Notes: generated from the sequence alone by a model not told the origin. Shown: positions 51,975 to 61,480, numbered from the stretch's first letter. The stretch is 64,000 nucleotides of DNA from Alteribacter aurantiacus DSM 18675 (GCF_000429705.1 NZ_KE386941.1:1848781-1912780); one strand, 5' to 3'. Numbers and translations are program-made.

Positions 51975-52032
51975 GCAAATTGTAAAAGAAAGGCCTTCAA
52001 TTGAAGGCGGTAAAATTCCTATACAACAGTGT

Positions 52033-53022
52033 TTACGTCGACTGTCGAATGATCAATTGAAGAGGAAGCATCTCGGTTTGGGCTTTCCCTTTACGCTTAT
52101 GTTTGATCATATCGACCATCAGCTCCATCGCTCTGGAGCCCATCATATTGATCGGCTGTTCGATCGTCGTAATTCCCGGATCAATCAAATCGGCAATCGG
52201 TTGATTGTCATACCCGACGACCGCAAGATCTTCAGGAACCCGGCAACCAAACCGCTTCGCTTCTTGAATAATACCGGCCGCCACTTCATCTCCTCCTGCA
52301 AAAATAGCCGTCGGTTTGTCAGTCATGGCGTAGATCCGTTGAAAAATGCTTTTCCCATCTTCAATTCCGTAATAGCTAATAAAATTCCAATCCTCTTTGA
52401 CCGAAAGACCATGTTCTTCAAGTGCCTTCATAAAGCCTTGTTTCCGGTCATATGTAAGTTCAATGCGATCGGCTCCGCCGGCGTAGGCAATTTTCGTGTG
52501 GCCTCGCTCGATCAAATGCTTGGCACCCAAGTAGCCACCGAGTTTTTGATCACACTTGACGGTAGGCATAATTGCATCGGAATCGTATTCGTTGCATGCG
52601 ATAATCGGCCCGTACTTTGTAAATGGCTCTAGCTCGGCCCATTTGTTTTGCATCGATGCCATGATGATTCCGTCCACTTGCTTCGTTTTCAACAGTTTTA
52701 GATGTTCAATTTCTCGCTTTGAATCGAGCCGGGAATCACACAAGATCAGTTGATACCCTTTTTCCCCTGCAATCTTTTCCATAGAATCGACCAAGTGACT
52801 GAAAAATGGGTTTACGATTCGTGAAATGATCACAGCAATCGTATTCGTTTTTTGACCGCGCAGTCGTCTGGCTGATGAATTCGGAACGTAACCGAGCTCG
52901 TCCATTGCAGCGAGAACGGTCCTTCGCTTGTCATCGTCTACGTATGGATGGTTGTTGATCACTCGAGAAATCGTACTCGGTGAAAGCCCAGTCCGTTTTG
53001 CCACTTCTTTAATTGTAGCCAT
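52033..53022 (-). CDS. LacI-family transcriptional regulator
   Basis: 329 aa. N-terminal LacI HTH (ATIKEVAKRTGLSPSTISRV) and the periplasmic-binding-like effector domain (AVIISRIVNPFFSHLVDSME, VVGYDNQPIADLIDPGITTI). It sits between the binding-protein gene and the permeases and very likely controls this sugar operon. The ATG at 53022 has GAGGGG 6 nt upstream; the ATG two codons earlier touches it. Confidence 0.93.
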   Translation of the reverse strand: MATIKEVAKRTGLSPSTISRVINNHPYVDDDKRRTVLAAMDELGYVPNSSARRLRGQKTNTIAVIISRIVNPFFSHLVDSMEKIAGEKGYQLILCDSRLDSKREIEHLKLLKTKQVDGIIMASMQNKWAELEPFTKYGPIIACNEYDSDAIMPTVKCDQKLGGYLGAKHLIERGHTKIAYAGGADRIELTYDRKQGFMKALEEHGLSVKEDWNFISYYGIEDGKSIFQRIYAMTDKPTAIFAGGDEVAAGIIQEAKRFGCRVPEDLAVVGYDNQPIADLIDPGITTIEQPINMMGSRAMELMVDMIKHKRKGKAQTEMLPLQLIIRQST

Positions 53023-53101
53023 GTGCATCCCCTCTTTAGTTCCATTTAACGGATGTAAGATCCCTGTGTACTGCCGTTTTTCACACGACTTTTAAATTTA
53101 G

Positions 53102-53232
53102 ATTGAGTATATTTCGCTCCAGGCGGACGCTTTCCGCGGGCATCACTTCAGCCTCCTCGGGAAAAACGCCCTGCGGGGTCTTCAGCTGATGCTATTCCCG
53201 CAGGAGTCGCCACCCTTCGCTCCATACGTTAC
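53102..53232. repeat. Family B element, short core copy
   Basis: Contains TATATTTCGCTCCAGGCGG, GCATCACTTCAGCCTCCTCG and TTCCCGCAGGAGTCGCCAC, inverted relative to the full copy at 19211. The GACTGGGACAG ends are missing. It lies between the lacI and sbp genes. Confidence 0.7.
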
Positions 53233-53304
53233 TCTGTATAATTTCAAAAACAGCTTATAAATAATGGAAGTGAACGTCCTCGTCCACTTCCATTCACCTG
53301 CTCG

Positions 53305-54687
53305 TTACTCGCTTAACGCTGCTTCCATTTGTGTTTGCATGTTCGATGCTGCTTCCTCTGCGCTAATGTCTCCTGCGAGCGCTCTTGACAGCTCGATTTG
53401 CATGATGTCTGAAATTTGCGGATAGATTGGCGTGATCGGTCTTGGTACGGCATTGTCTAGCGTGCGAACGAATTCTTCGTCTGCAAAGAGCTGAGCCACA
53501 CCTTGAACGTCGCTGTCTTCATAAAGTTCTGCGATCGTTGGTGCAAGTCCGCCTTCCATAGCTGAGATCTTCTGACCTTCAGGGCCCGTCATGAATTTCA
53601 CGAATTCCCAAGCGGCTTCAGGGTTTTCACTGTAACGGTTGATCATCGTCATCCAGCCACCAAGTCCAGCAGCACTTCCTGCATCACCGGCTGGTAAAAG
53701 GGCGAATCCAACATTTCCTGCAACACGTGACTGATCTTCGTCCTCCGTCATCGATTGCATGTAAGGCCAGTTACGGGCAAATACGGCTTGTCCTTCAAGG
53801 AACGCTGTGTGCGTTGCCGGCTCGTCAAAGTTTAAAATGTTACTCGGAGAAGACTCCGCGTCAACAATCTCCTTCATTTTTTCAATCGCAGCCACAGTCT
53901 CCGGGCTGTCCACCGTTACGTTTTGGTCTTCATCAAGCACTTGCCCACCGTACGCGCTAATAAACTCGATGGCGTTTACAACAAGTCCTTCGTATTGGTT
54001 CGCTTGCATCAAGTAACCAAACTCGGTCCCCTCTTCGCCCGCATACTCTTCTGCCATCTCAAGGAGCTCGTCCCACGTAGTCGGTGGCTCATCTACAATG
54101 TCTGTGCGGTAGTAAAGAAGTCCAGCATCTGTAAATTTCGGCATCGCCCACTGACGACCATCAAAATGACCCGATTCTACCGTCCCCGGGAAATAAGCAT
54201 CCATATCGATACCATCTTCTTCAATAAAACGATCAAGTGGGAGAACGTATCCTGCTTGAGCAAACTCTGCCGGCCAGATCACGTCCGCATCAAATACATC
54301 GATTGTCGCGTCCCCTGCCGAAAATTCTGTTACGTATTGGTCGTGAGACTGTCCCGTATCGGACGGCATATCACGATATTCAACTGTAATATGAGGAAAT
54401 GCTTCTTCAAAGGCTTCGATTAAAACGTCGGTACTACCTGTGGCATCATTTCCGCGAGCATAGGTAATGGTTACTTCTTCTTGATCGCCAGCTGCTGCGT
54501 CACCTTCGTCAGCGTCATCGTCTCCAGCTTCGTCGTCATCGTCGGCCCCGTCATCTTCTTGCTCCGTGTCATCCCCGTCAGCAGGATCCGTGGTCGCATC
54601 CGTATCCTCATCGTCTCCACATGCTGCCATCATAGCAACCATCGACATGGCAACCGTACCCGTTAAAACCTTCTTCCAGATCTTCAT
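53305..54687 (-). CDS. Sugar ABC transporter solute-binding lipoprotein
   Basis: 460 aa. Signal peptide with lipobox MAAC (Cys23), then an extremely acidic linker (GDDDADEGDAAAGDQEE), then the carbohydrate-binding fold (FVKFMTGPEGQKISAMEGG near the end). It captures a sugar at the cell surface and delivers it to the MalF/MalG-like permeases. Two LacI-type operators lie upstream. The acidic linker suggests a halotolerant or alkaliphilic host. Confidence 0.93.
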   Translation of the reverse strand: MKIWKKVLTGTVAMSMVAMMAACGDDEDTDATTDPADGDDTEQEDDGADDDDEAGDDDADEGDAAAGDQEEVTITYARGNDATGSTDVLIEAFEEAFPHITVEYRDMPSDTGQSHDQYVTEFSAGDATIDVFDADVIWPAEFAQAGYVLPLDRFIEEDGIDMDAYFPGTVESGHFDGRQWAMPKFTDAGLLYYRTDIVDEPPTTWDELLEMAEEYAGEEGTEFGYLMQANQYEGLVVNAIEFISAYGGQVLDEDQNVTVDSPETVAAIEKMKEIVDAESSPSNILNFDEPATHTAFLEGQAVFARNWPYMQSMTEDEDQSRVAGNVGFALLPAGDAGSAAGLGGWMTMINRYSENPEAAWEFVKFMTGPEGQKISAMEGGLAPTIAELYEDSDVQGVAQLFADEEFVRTLDNAVPRPITPIYPQISDIMQIELSRALAGDISAEEAASNMQTQMEAALSE

Positions 54688-54836
54688 TTCATTTCCCCCT
54701 TAAAGATAAGTATGTTTGAGAGTTCATGGATGTTTTGATGATCGAAATATCTGATAACGATTTCATACTTTTCTTAAAAAAGAGCATTTAACAGAGGTTG
54801 GATTAATCAAAAGTCTCGTAAATGCATGTGAAAGTA

Positions 54837-54850
54837 TGTAATCGTTTTCA
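54837..54850. promoter_or_regulatory. LacI/cre-type operator
   Basis: TGTAATCGTTTTCA upstream of the binding-protein gene; fits the TGWAANCGNTNWCA consensus. Confidence 0.65.
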
Positions 54851-54871
54851 TAGATTTATTATATGAGTGTA

Positions 54872-54885
54872 TGAAAACGTTTTCA
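54872..54885. promoter_or_regulatory. Perfect LacI/cre operator
   Basis: TGAAAACGTTTTCA, a perfect 14-bp palindrome, lies about 185 bp upstream of the binding-protein start and 22 bp beyond the previous operator. A third, one-mismatch site (TGATAACGATTTCA) is at about 54752-54765. It could also serve CcpA. Confidence 0.7.
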
Positions 54886-55012
54886 AGTACTTTTTTGTTA
54901 AAATTCAGAATTTTATGTTTCCATCCTTAAAGTGCATATTATTTAGATGCTATATGAAACTTTTTCCATATTCACTCGTATATGTAGAAACACTTTTTTT
55001 AAGGAGGTCATC

Positions 55013-56569
55013 ATGAAGCGAAGAATATACACTCTTCTTTCACTCTCTGCTCTTCTCGTATTTACAGCTTGTGAGAACATCTCAACCGGGAGTTCATCAA
55101 ACGAATATGGGCCATATGGAGAGAAGTATTTTTCCGAACAGGACAGCTATTTTCCGACAGAGGAATGGCGTTTAGCAACACCTGAATCACAAGGCATGGA
55201 TTCTGGTAAGCTCATTGACGTTTTTAGTGAGCTTGATGATTATTATTCCAACTTGCATAGTGCCATCATTATCCGCAACGGCTATATCGTTGCAGAAAAA
55301 TACCACAAAGGCTACACACCGGAAATAAAACAATGGATCTATTCTGTTACGAAAAGTATTATGTCATCACTGGCCGGTATTGCAGTCGATAAAGAGCACC
55401 TTCATTTGGACACCAGTCTGACAGATGTTTTTTCAGACTACTCTCTGGAAAGTCCAAAAGAAAAACAAGACATTACTTTGGAACATCTTTTAAAGATGCG
55501 TTCAGGATTGGAATTACGTTACAATAGGAATTATTTCAGCTTAGAGGACCCCCTTCAGTTCATGTTAGACCTACCGGTGAAAGAAGAACCTGATAGCTCC
55601 TACAACTACAGTGGCGCTGATTCCCATTTAATTTCGGCTATGATTCAGGAAACTTCGAATACACGAACGGTTGATTTTGCACAAAGGTACCTGTTCGATC
55701 CCTTACATATTGAAAATGTTTATTTTACTGAACTAAATGGCATAGCAGCCGGCTCAAACGGCCTCGCCATGACGCCTCGAGATATGGGGAAGATCGGCTT
55801 GCTTTATTTAAATAATGGCAACTGGGACGGGGAACAGGTAGTGCCAGAATCATGGATTGAAGCATCCACAGAAACAACTATTCTGGATGAAACATTGTAT
55901 GATAGTCACTATGGATATCAATGGTATGTTGATACTATTGAAGACGAAACGGTTTATTATGCTCAAGGAGCCTATGGTCAGTATATCGCCGTAATGCCTG
56001 ACTTGGATTTGGTTACGGTCTTCACATCAGGGTATTCCCCTTCTGAGAGAAGCAGTCTTCCAAGAATGTTTGCACCGATCATTCAATCCGTGATTTCTGA
56101 CACATCGATTGAGGAAAATGAGGAAAAGTGGACTGCTTTATCAGAATACCTCCAACCGGAAGCGCTGAATGGAGAAGGAATTGTCAATCATTTACCCGTT
56201 AACGTAAAAGAACTGGACGGTAACAGATACAACTTAGAACCTAATGACTATAAATGGGATGAGATCACGTTTACGTTTAATGACGATGATATGATTCTAA
56301 GCATCCTAGAGGGAGATAAAATAGCTGAGATTCTCATTGGTTCAAAAAGTGGCCCCCGTGTAAGCCATAATGAGATTATAGGAGCCGTCCGAAGTGAAGG
56401 AGAATGGAAAGAAGACAGCCTCTATATAGATTTTGATCGAATGGAATATCTCTACTCACTCTCATGGGAATTGACTTTTAAAGGTGAAGATTTTGAGAGG
56501 CTGATCTTGACTGAAAGGATCTCATATGATGAGGAAACTGTTATTGAAGGAGAGATTTCGATAGATTGA
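55013..56569 (+). CDS. Beta-lactamase-family serine hydrolase, lipoprotein
   Basis: 518 aa. Signal peptide with lipobox FTAC. The serine-hydrolase motif SVTK (SxxK) occurs in WIYSVTKSIMSSLA, with DSSYNYSGADSH as the Tyr motif and HYGYQWYVDTI and QGAYGQYIAVMPDLDLV later, consistent with class C beta-lactamase or D,D-peptidase-like proteins. The C-terminal domain (about 400-518) is of unknown type. ATG at 55013 with AAGGAGG 5 nt upstream. Confidence 0.88.
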   Translation: MKRRIYTLLSLSALLVFTACENISTGSSSNEYGPYGEKYFSEQDSYFPTEEWRLATPESQGMDSGKLIDVFSELDDYYSNLHSAIIIRNGYIVAEKYHKGYTPEIKQWIYSVTKSIMSSLAGIAVDKEHLHLDTSLTDVFSDYSLESPKEKQDITLEHLLKMRSGLELRYNRNYFSLEDPLQFMLDLPVKEEPDSSYNYSGADSHLISAMIQETSNTRTVDFAQRYLFDPLHIENVYFTELNGIAAGSNGLAMTPRDMGKIGLLYLNNGNWDGEQVVPESWIEASTETTILDETLYDSHYGYQWYVDTIEDETVYYAQGAYGQYIAVMPDLDLVTVFTSGYSPSERSSLPRMFAPIIQSVISDTSIEENEEKWTALSEYLQPEALNGEGIVNHLPVNVKELDGNRYNLEPNDYKWDEITFTFNDDDMILSILEGDKIAEILIGSKSGPRVSHNEIIGAVRSEGEWKEDSLYIDFDRMEYLYSLSWELTFKGEDFERLILTERISYDEETVIEGEISID

Positions 56570-56585
56570 CGGGTTAAGGGAGGGG

Positions 56586-56835
56586 ATTTACGAGTTCAGC
56601 TAGTTAATTTACGACTTAGCATCCTGGATTCCCCGGTACTTGTTATTTATTTACAGCTTCACGATTGGAATTCACGGGTGAGATCCAGACAAGCATTTCT
56701 CGCACCTCCACCACCCTCATTCACGGGTTCGGATCCTGGATTCCCCGGATCGGGGTGAGTTATTTACGTCTTAACATCTTGGATTCTACGGAACATGTAA
56801 TCTATTTACGACTTAGGCATCAGATTTTACGGGTT
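56586..56835. repeat. 21-bp-periodic array with ATTTACG / ATTCnCGG cores
   Basis: ATT-initiated units recur at 56586, 56607, 56628, 56649, 56670, (56695), 56719, 56740, 56762, 56783, 56804 and 56824, mostly exactly 21 bp apart. Cores alternate ATTTACGACTTA and ATTCCCCGG/ATTCACGGG. It ends TTTTACGGGTTAGCCC. Convergent intergenic region between the serine hydrolase and minD. Confidence 0.85.
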
Positions 56836-56872
56836 AGCCCATCCTCCCGCCTTCCGAATAAACACAAAAAAC

Positions 56873-56900
56873 CCCCAAGAGCACCATTTGCTCTTGAGGG
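56873..56900 (-). terminator. Terminator of the minCD transcript
   Basis: Stem CCCCAAGAGCA / TGCTCTTGAGGG with a 5-nt loop; minus strand followed by TTTTTTGTG. Confidence 0.9.
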
Positions 56901-56918
56901 TTAATCTTATCTACAATC

Positions 56919-57716
56919 TTACGCACGAATGCCAAAGAATTTTTTCACTTTCGTAAACATGCCTTTATCCTCATCAAGGTTCATGAGAGGAACGGACTCT
57001 CCGCTAATGCGACGGGCGATGTTTCGGTAAGCCAATGAAGCACGGCTTTTTGGATCCATCGCGATCGGTTCGCCGGAGTTTGATGCTTTGATCACGTCAT
57101 CGTCATCAGCAACAATACCGAGAAGATCAACAGCTAAGATCGACACAATCTCGTCCACTTCAATCGCATCACCCGTCTTAATCATTTGCGGGCGAATACG
57201 GTTTACGATCAGGCGCGGTGCGGATATCTCTTCTTTCTCCAAAAGACCGATAATGCGGTCCGCATCTCGTACAGAAGAAATCTCCGGTGTCGTGACCACA
57301 ATTGCTTGATCGGCACCAGCCACAGCATTTTTATATCCCTGCTCTATTCCTGCAGGACAGTCGATTAACACGTAATCGTAATCTTGCTTCAATTCCTCAA
57401 CCAGCTTTTTCATTTGTGCCGGCTGAACAGCGGACTTGTCCTTTGTTTGAGCTGCAGGCAAAAGAGACAGACTCTCAAAACGCTTATCTTTAATGAGGGC
57501 TTGATGAAGGCGACAATCTCCATTCACGACATCTACCAAGTCATAGATAATCCGGTTTTCAAGACCCATAACCACATCAAGGTTCCTAAGACCGATATCC
57601 GTATCCACCAAGCACACTCTTTTTCCGTTCAAAGCAAGGGCTGTCCCCAAATTTGCGGTCGTTGTCGTTTTACCGACACCACCTTTTCCAGAAGTAACGA
57701 CGATGGCCTCTCCCAC
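56919..57716 (-). CDS. minD: Septum site-determining protein MinD
   Basis: 265 aa ParA-type ATPase. Deviant Walker A GKGGVGKTT (Lys16), DTDIGLRNLDVVMGLENR, and a C-terminal amphipathic helix (FTKVKKFFGIRA) for membrane binding. MinD recruits MinC to the membrane to block division near poles. GTG start at 57716 (GGGGAG 7 nt upstream) restores the family N terminus MGEAIVVTSGKGG. Last gene of the mre-min cluster, followed by a terminator. Confidence 0.97.
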   Translation of the reverse strand: MGEAIVVTSGKGGVGKTTTTANLGTALALNGKRVCLVDTDIGLRNLDVVMGLENRIIYDLVDVVNGDCRLHQALIKDKRFESLSLLPAAQTKDKSAVQPAQMKKLVEELKQDYDYVLIDCPAGIEQGYKNAVAGADQAIVVTTPEISSVRDADRIIGLLEKEEISAPRLIVNRIRPQMIKTGDAIEVDEIVSILAVDLLGIVADDDDVIKASNSGEPIAMDPKSRASLAYRNIARRISGESVPLMNLDEDKGMFTKVKKFFGIRA

Positions 57717-57797
57717 GTTCGATCTCCCCTTTCTATGCACACATGATCCTTCGTCTATCTATTATTCTACCACGAAAAAACCAAATGGCTATTATTA

Positions 57798-58484
57798 TCA
57801 TTCAGGCAAGTCATCCGAAATATGAGGGCGGACTTGACCTACTTTTAACATACGATCAAGAACAATTTGGTCGTTCTCATCGATATACGCGCATTCCATT
57901 TCCCTTACTCCGTCCCCTTCTTGCTCTGGGGGCCTCGTAATTACATCAGCAATGCGAAGCTGGGATGGGCTCATCTCACCGGCACAAATGACCGCCTGTT
58001 TGTTGTCATTTCTCCCTGCATGGGCGACCCCACGAAGGGCACCGAGTACATAAATGTTGCCCGTAGCTTTCACGGTCCCCCCGGGGTTTACATCCCCAAT
58101 CAGAACTAAATCGCCTCGAACCTCAATGACTTGTCCTGAGCGAACCACGCGTGCCAGTCGTGTAATCTGGCTGTCCAATCGCATTTCTTCCGCTTCCTCT
58201 TTTGTGATCACATCGGTTTCGATTGTATCAATATCCGCTGAAATATGATCGTTAAACTGTTCTTGAAGCATGGCGATTTGCTCTTTTTCCAAATAGCGTT
58301 TGCCAGTCACGAGCTTGATTCGCACACGGGCGCTATTTTCTTGTGGTTGCGGACGCTCCGAGAGCTTGTCTGCCAACTCTTCCATCACATCTTCAAAGGC
58401 GCATTGATCATTTAAGACAAATGTTAAGCCGTCTTTTGTTCCTTTTATGATGACGTTTTGCTGTTTCACTTGCTTTTGAGTCAT
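57798..58484 (-). CDS. minC: Septum site-determining protein MinC
   Basis: 228 aa. N-terminal domain (NVIIKGTKDGLTFVLNDQCA) and C-terminal beta-helix (VRSGQVIEVRGDLVLIGDVN, NIYVLGALRGVAHAG) as in MinC, an FtsZ antagonist working with MinD. ATG at 58484 with GAGGTG 7 nt upstream; a TTG two codons earlier is weaker. It is 81 bp from minD. Confidence 0.95.
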   Translation of the reverse strand: MTQKQVKQQNVIIKGTKDGLTFVLNDQCAFEDVMEELADKLSERPQPQENSARVRIKLVTGKRYLEKEQIAMLQEQFNDHISADIDTIETDVITKEEAEEMRLDSQITRLARVVRSGQVIEVRGDLVLIGDVNPGGTVKATGNIYVLGALRGVAHAGRNDNKQAVICAGEMSPSQLRIADVITRPPEQEGDGVREMECAYIDENDQIVLDRMLKVGQVRPHISDDLPE

Positions 58485-58605
58485 GATCAATCACCTCTAA
58501 CCTGTATTTGAAAAAAACGACAGATGTTCGTTTACATGAAGATACCTCAAGCTTCCCATCGATAAACACCTAGGTTGCTTTTTATTTAAATCGAATCTTT
58601 TAAGC

Positions 58606-58730
58606 TACGTTGAACGGAATACACTCCCTTTCCGCGGACTCACGGTGAGCCTCCTCGTGGTTCCCACTGCGGGGTCTCACCTGTCTCGTGATTCCGCAGG
58701 AGTGTCGCATATTCCGTTCAACTCCGCCTC
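58606..58730. repeat. Family B element, short core copy
   Basis: From GTTGAACGGAATACACTCC through GTGATTCCGCAGGAGTGTCG to TATTCCGTTCAACT. Its ends (GTTGAACGGAATA / TATTCCGTTCAAC) form a perfect inverted repeat. Orientation is opposite to the full copy next to it. Confidence 0.75.
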
Positions 58731-58762
58731 TATTTCTTTTAATAAACAAGATGTTCCTAATT

Positions 58763-58995
58763 AGGCGTGACAGAAAGGAAGTATTAGATGAAAATACGAA
58801 CAATACGCGTACAGAGCGGATGAAATATACGTAGACTCCTGCGGGAAGAAAAGCGAAGGTGAGACCCCGCAAGGCAAAGCCTGAGGAGGCTCAGCCGCTT
58901 CCCGCGGAAAGCGAAGTATATTTCAGAAGCGGCGTATTTGCACCGCATATAGTATGTTCGTGTTTTCATTAATAAAAACACTCCTATCCCAACCT
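58763..58995. repeat. Family B inverted-repeat element, full-length copy 2
   Basis: 233 bp, the same length as the copy at 19211-19443, with the shared GACTCCTGCGGGA, GAGACCCCGCAAGGC and GAAGTATATTTCAG blocks. Ends AGGCGTGACAGAAAGG / CCTATCCCAACCT. It lies next to the short copy at 58606-58730, between mreD and minC. Confidence 0.85.
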
Positions 58996-59020
58996 CATTC
59001 CTCCACCATAAAACCCTAGC

Positions 59021-59542
59021 CTACAGCAACTCCTGCTTTCTTTTTACCACATATAAAATCCACTTGCGAATAAAAAAGCCAGTTGCTACGAGAATCAAAC
59101 CGTTAAACACGAAGGTTGGCAATAACCTCATGTAGAAAAACATATTATGTGGCTGGCTCGCAAGCCCCATCAACGAATACATGCCGTACACAAAATACTC
59201 GAGACCGACCACAGCGAGAAGAGCCATGAAAATCGTCATACCAAGGTTTTTTTGAAAAAACGGAATGGAAAAAGACACTAAGTACACCATCACAGCCATT
59301 CCAAACGTATACACACCTAGAAGGGGAGAATAGATAACGTCATACAAAATGCCAAAACCGATCGCATAAAGCATCGCCGCTCCACGCCCTTGCAAAATGC
59401 CAACAAACACGATCACAAGAAGCACCCATCTTGGGATTAATGTATAACTAAACCCGTGCAAATCCGGTGCAAAGATTTGATAAACCGTTCCCTCAAGTAC
59501 GAAAAACAAGAAGAGGACAAGAAAAATGGAATATCGAATCAT
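59021..59542 (-). CDS. mreD: Rod shape-determining protein MreD
   Basis: 173 aa with about five hydrophobic segments (IRYSIFLVLFLFFVLEGTVY, VGILQGRGAAMLYAIGFGIL, FNGLILVATGFFIRKWIL). MreD is the membrane partner of MreB/MreC in rod-shape synthesis. ATG overlaps the mreC stop by one base. The gap of about 540 bp to minC holds Family B repeats. Confidence 0.9.
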   Translation of the reverse strand: MIRYSIFLVLFLFFVLEGTVYQIFAPDLHGFSYTLIPRWVLLVIVFVGILQGRGAAMLYAIGFGILYDVIYSPLLGVYTFGMAVMVYLVSFSIPFFQKNLGMTIFMALLAVVGLEYFVYGMYSLMGLASQPHNMFFYMRLLPTFVFNGLILVATGFFIRKWILYVVKRKQELL

Positions 59543-60426
59543 CAGTCATTGTCCTCATTTTCAGGATCGATATCAGATTCAAGAGATGCCGCTTCACGTT
59601 CCACGACCATCACGTAATCGAGCTGATTAAAGTCGGCAGAAGGTTTCACGTATGCTTGTTGCGTCAAGCCGAACTCATCTGACTCATATTCCACGATCTC
59701 ACCAATCACAAGGTTTCTCGGGAACACACCACCAAGTCCGGAAGTGACAACCGTCATCCCCTCTTCAATTTCAGCATCAATATCGATTTTCGTAAACTGA
59801 AGATAGCCGGATTCATCGCTGATTCCTTCAATGAAGCCAAACACCGCTTCTTCTCCGTCTACCATGGCACTGATCCGGTTCGTACGGTCCTGGTCACTCA
59901 ACAGCTGCACCGTTGATGTGAGCTGAGAGACACTCCGTACTTTACCAATCAAACCTTTACTCGTCATCACTGCCATATCCTCTTCAATCCCGTGTTGCGC
60001 ACCTTTGTTAATTCCTATGTACTCGGTCCACCGATCAGGAGAACGGCTGATCATCATGGCCGAACGCAAGGAAAAATCATAAATCTCCGGGTCGTCCAAC
60101 AACTCAAGAGACCCTTGAAGCTCCTCATTGTGACGACGAAGCTCAGACAATTCCACCTGCAGCGCCGCATAATCGTCCAAATGAGACTTTAACACTTTAT
60201 TTTCTTCGTAGATTGTTCGCATATCATTGATGCTCTCAAAGAAACCCGCTACACCGTGAGCGGGTCTTGAGAAGGCAGACTGAACCCAGCCAACACTATC
60301 ATTGAGCAACTGCTCGGGGAGCGAGGCAGAACGCCTTTCGCTCATGGAATACCCGACCAATGCCACTAGCACAATGATGCAAACAAGCAACGCAATTAAC
60401 CGCTTGTTTGAAAAAAATGGGGCCAT
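59542..60426 (-). CDS. mreC: Rod shape-determining protein MreC
   Basis: 294 aa. N-terminal TM (ALLVCIIVLVALVGYSM), a coiled coil (about 68-115, LKSHLDDYAALQVELSELRR), then two beta domains (GKVRSVSQLTSTVQLLSDQD, GMTVVTSGLGGVFPRNLVIG). MreC links MreB to wall synthesis. ATG with AGGTG upstream. Acidic C-terminal tail EDPENEDND. Overlaps mreD. Confidence 0.95.
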   Translation of the reverse strand: MAPFFSNKRLIALLVCIIVLVALVGYSMSERRSASLPEQLLNDSVGWVQSAFSRPAHGVAGFFESINDMRTIYEENKVLKSHLDDYAALQVELSELRRHNEELQGSLELLDDPEIYDFSLRSAMMISRSPDRWTEYIGINKGAQHGIEEDMAVMTSKGLIGKVRSVSQLTSTVQLLSDQDRTNRISAMVDGEEAVFGFIEGISDESGYLQFTKIDIDAEIEEGMTVVTSGLGGVFPRNLVIGEIVEYESDEFGLTQQAYVKPSADFNQLDYVMVVEREAASLESDIDPENEDND

Positions 60427-60439
60427 TCAGGACACCTAC

Positions 60440-61480
60440 TTACCCTTTCCGATTTGATCGAACGGTAATGCCAGCTTTAGAGCGGAACAAATGCAGATTT
60501 TCAAGCGCTCTACCGGTACCGATCGCCACACAGTCCAACGGCTCCTCAGCCACAAGGACCGGCATGTTCGTTTCTTCACTCAACACACTATCAAGGTTAC
60601 GCAATAGCGCTCCCCCGCCCGTCATCACAATCCCACGGTCCATAATATCAGCCGCAAGCTCCGGAGGGCTCTGCTCAAGCGTATCCTTCACCGCTTGTAC
60701 AATGCTCGCCACCGTATCTTCCAACGCCGCCGAAATCTCAGCCGCCGTAATGGAAATCGTCTTCGGAAGACCACTCACCAAGTCACGACCACGAATCTCC
60801 ATATCTTCCACATCTTCCGGCTTTCCAGCAGAACCGATCTCAAACTTAATCGCCTCAGCCGTACGCTCACCGATCATCAGATTGTATGTCTTCTTCACAT
60901 ATTGAACAATATCATCATCCATCTCGTCACCCGCAATACGGATTGACTGGCTGGTTACGATACCACCAAGTGAAATAATCGCCACTTCCGTCGTACCACC
61001 ACCGATATCAACGATCATGCTACCCGTCGGCTCCCAAACCGGCAAGTCCGCACCAATCGCCGCCGCAAAAGGCTCCTCGATCGTATAGGCTTCCCGAGCA
61101 CCAGCTTGTTTCGTAGCGTCTTCCACCGCTCTCTTCTCAACAGCCGTAATCCCAGACGGCACACACACCATCACATTCGGCTTACGCGTAAAAATCGAAC
61201 GATGACGCAAGGCCTGTCTAATGAAATACTTCATCATCGTCGCCGTCGTATCAAAATCCGCAATAACCCCGTCCTTCATCGGACGAATCGCAACAATATT
61301 CCCAGGCGTACGACCAATCATATTCTTCGCATCATTACCAACAGCCTCAATCGTACCAGCGTCCGAACGAATCGCCACAACAGAAGGCTCCCGAACAATA
61401 ACACCCTTCCCCTTCACATACACAAGCGTATTCGCCGTACCCAAATCAATACCTAAATCCTTCGAAAAACCACCAAACAT
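60440..61480 (-). CDS. mreB: Rod shape-determining protein MreB
   Basis: 346 aa actin homologue. Phosphate-binding loops LGIDLGTANTLVYVKG, MIVDIGGGTTEVAI and IVMTGGGALLRNLD are all present. MreB filaments organise lateral wall synthesis. ATG at 61480 with GGGAG upstream. First gene of the mreBCD cluster; the intergenic region upstream (61481-62317) holds the long 20-bp array. Confidence 0.97.
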   Translation of the reverse strand: MFGGFSKDLGIDLGTANTLVYVKGKGVIVREPSVVAIRSDAGTIEAVGNDAKNMIGRTPGNIVAIRPMKDGVIADFDTTATMMKYFIRQALRHRSIFTRKPNVMVCVPSGITAVEKRAVEDATKQAGAREAYTIEEPFAAAIGADLPVWEPTGSMIVDIGGGTTEVAIISLGGIVTSQSIRIAGDEMDDDIVQYVKKTYNLMIGERTAEAIKFEIGSAGKPEDVEDMEIRGRDLVSGLPKTISITAAEISAALEDTVASIVQAVKDTLEQSPPELAADIMDRGIVMTGGGALLRNLDSVLSEETNMPVLVAEEPLDCVAIGTGRALENLHLFRSKAGITVRSNRKG

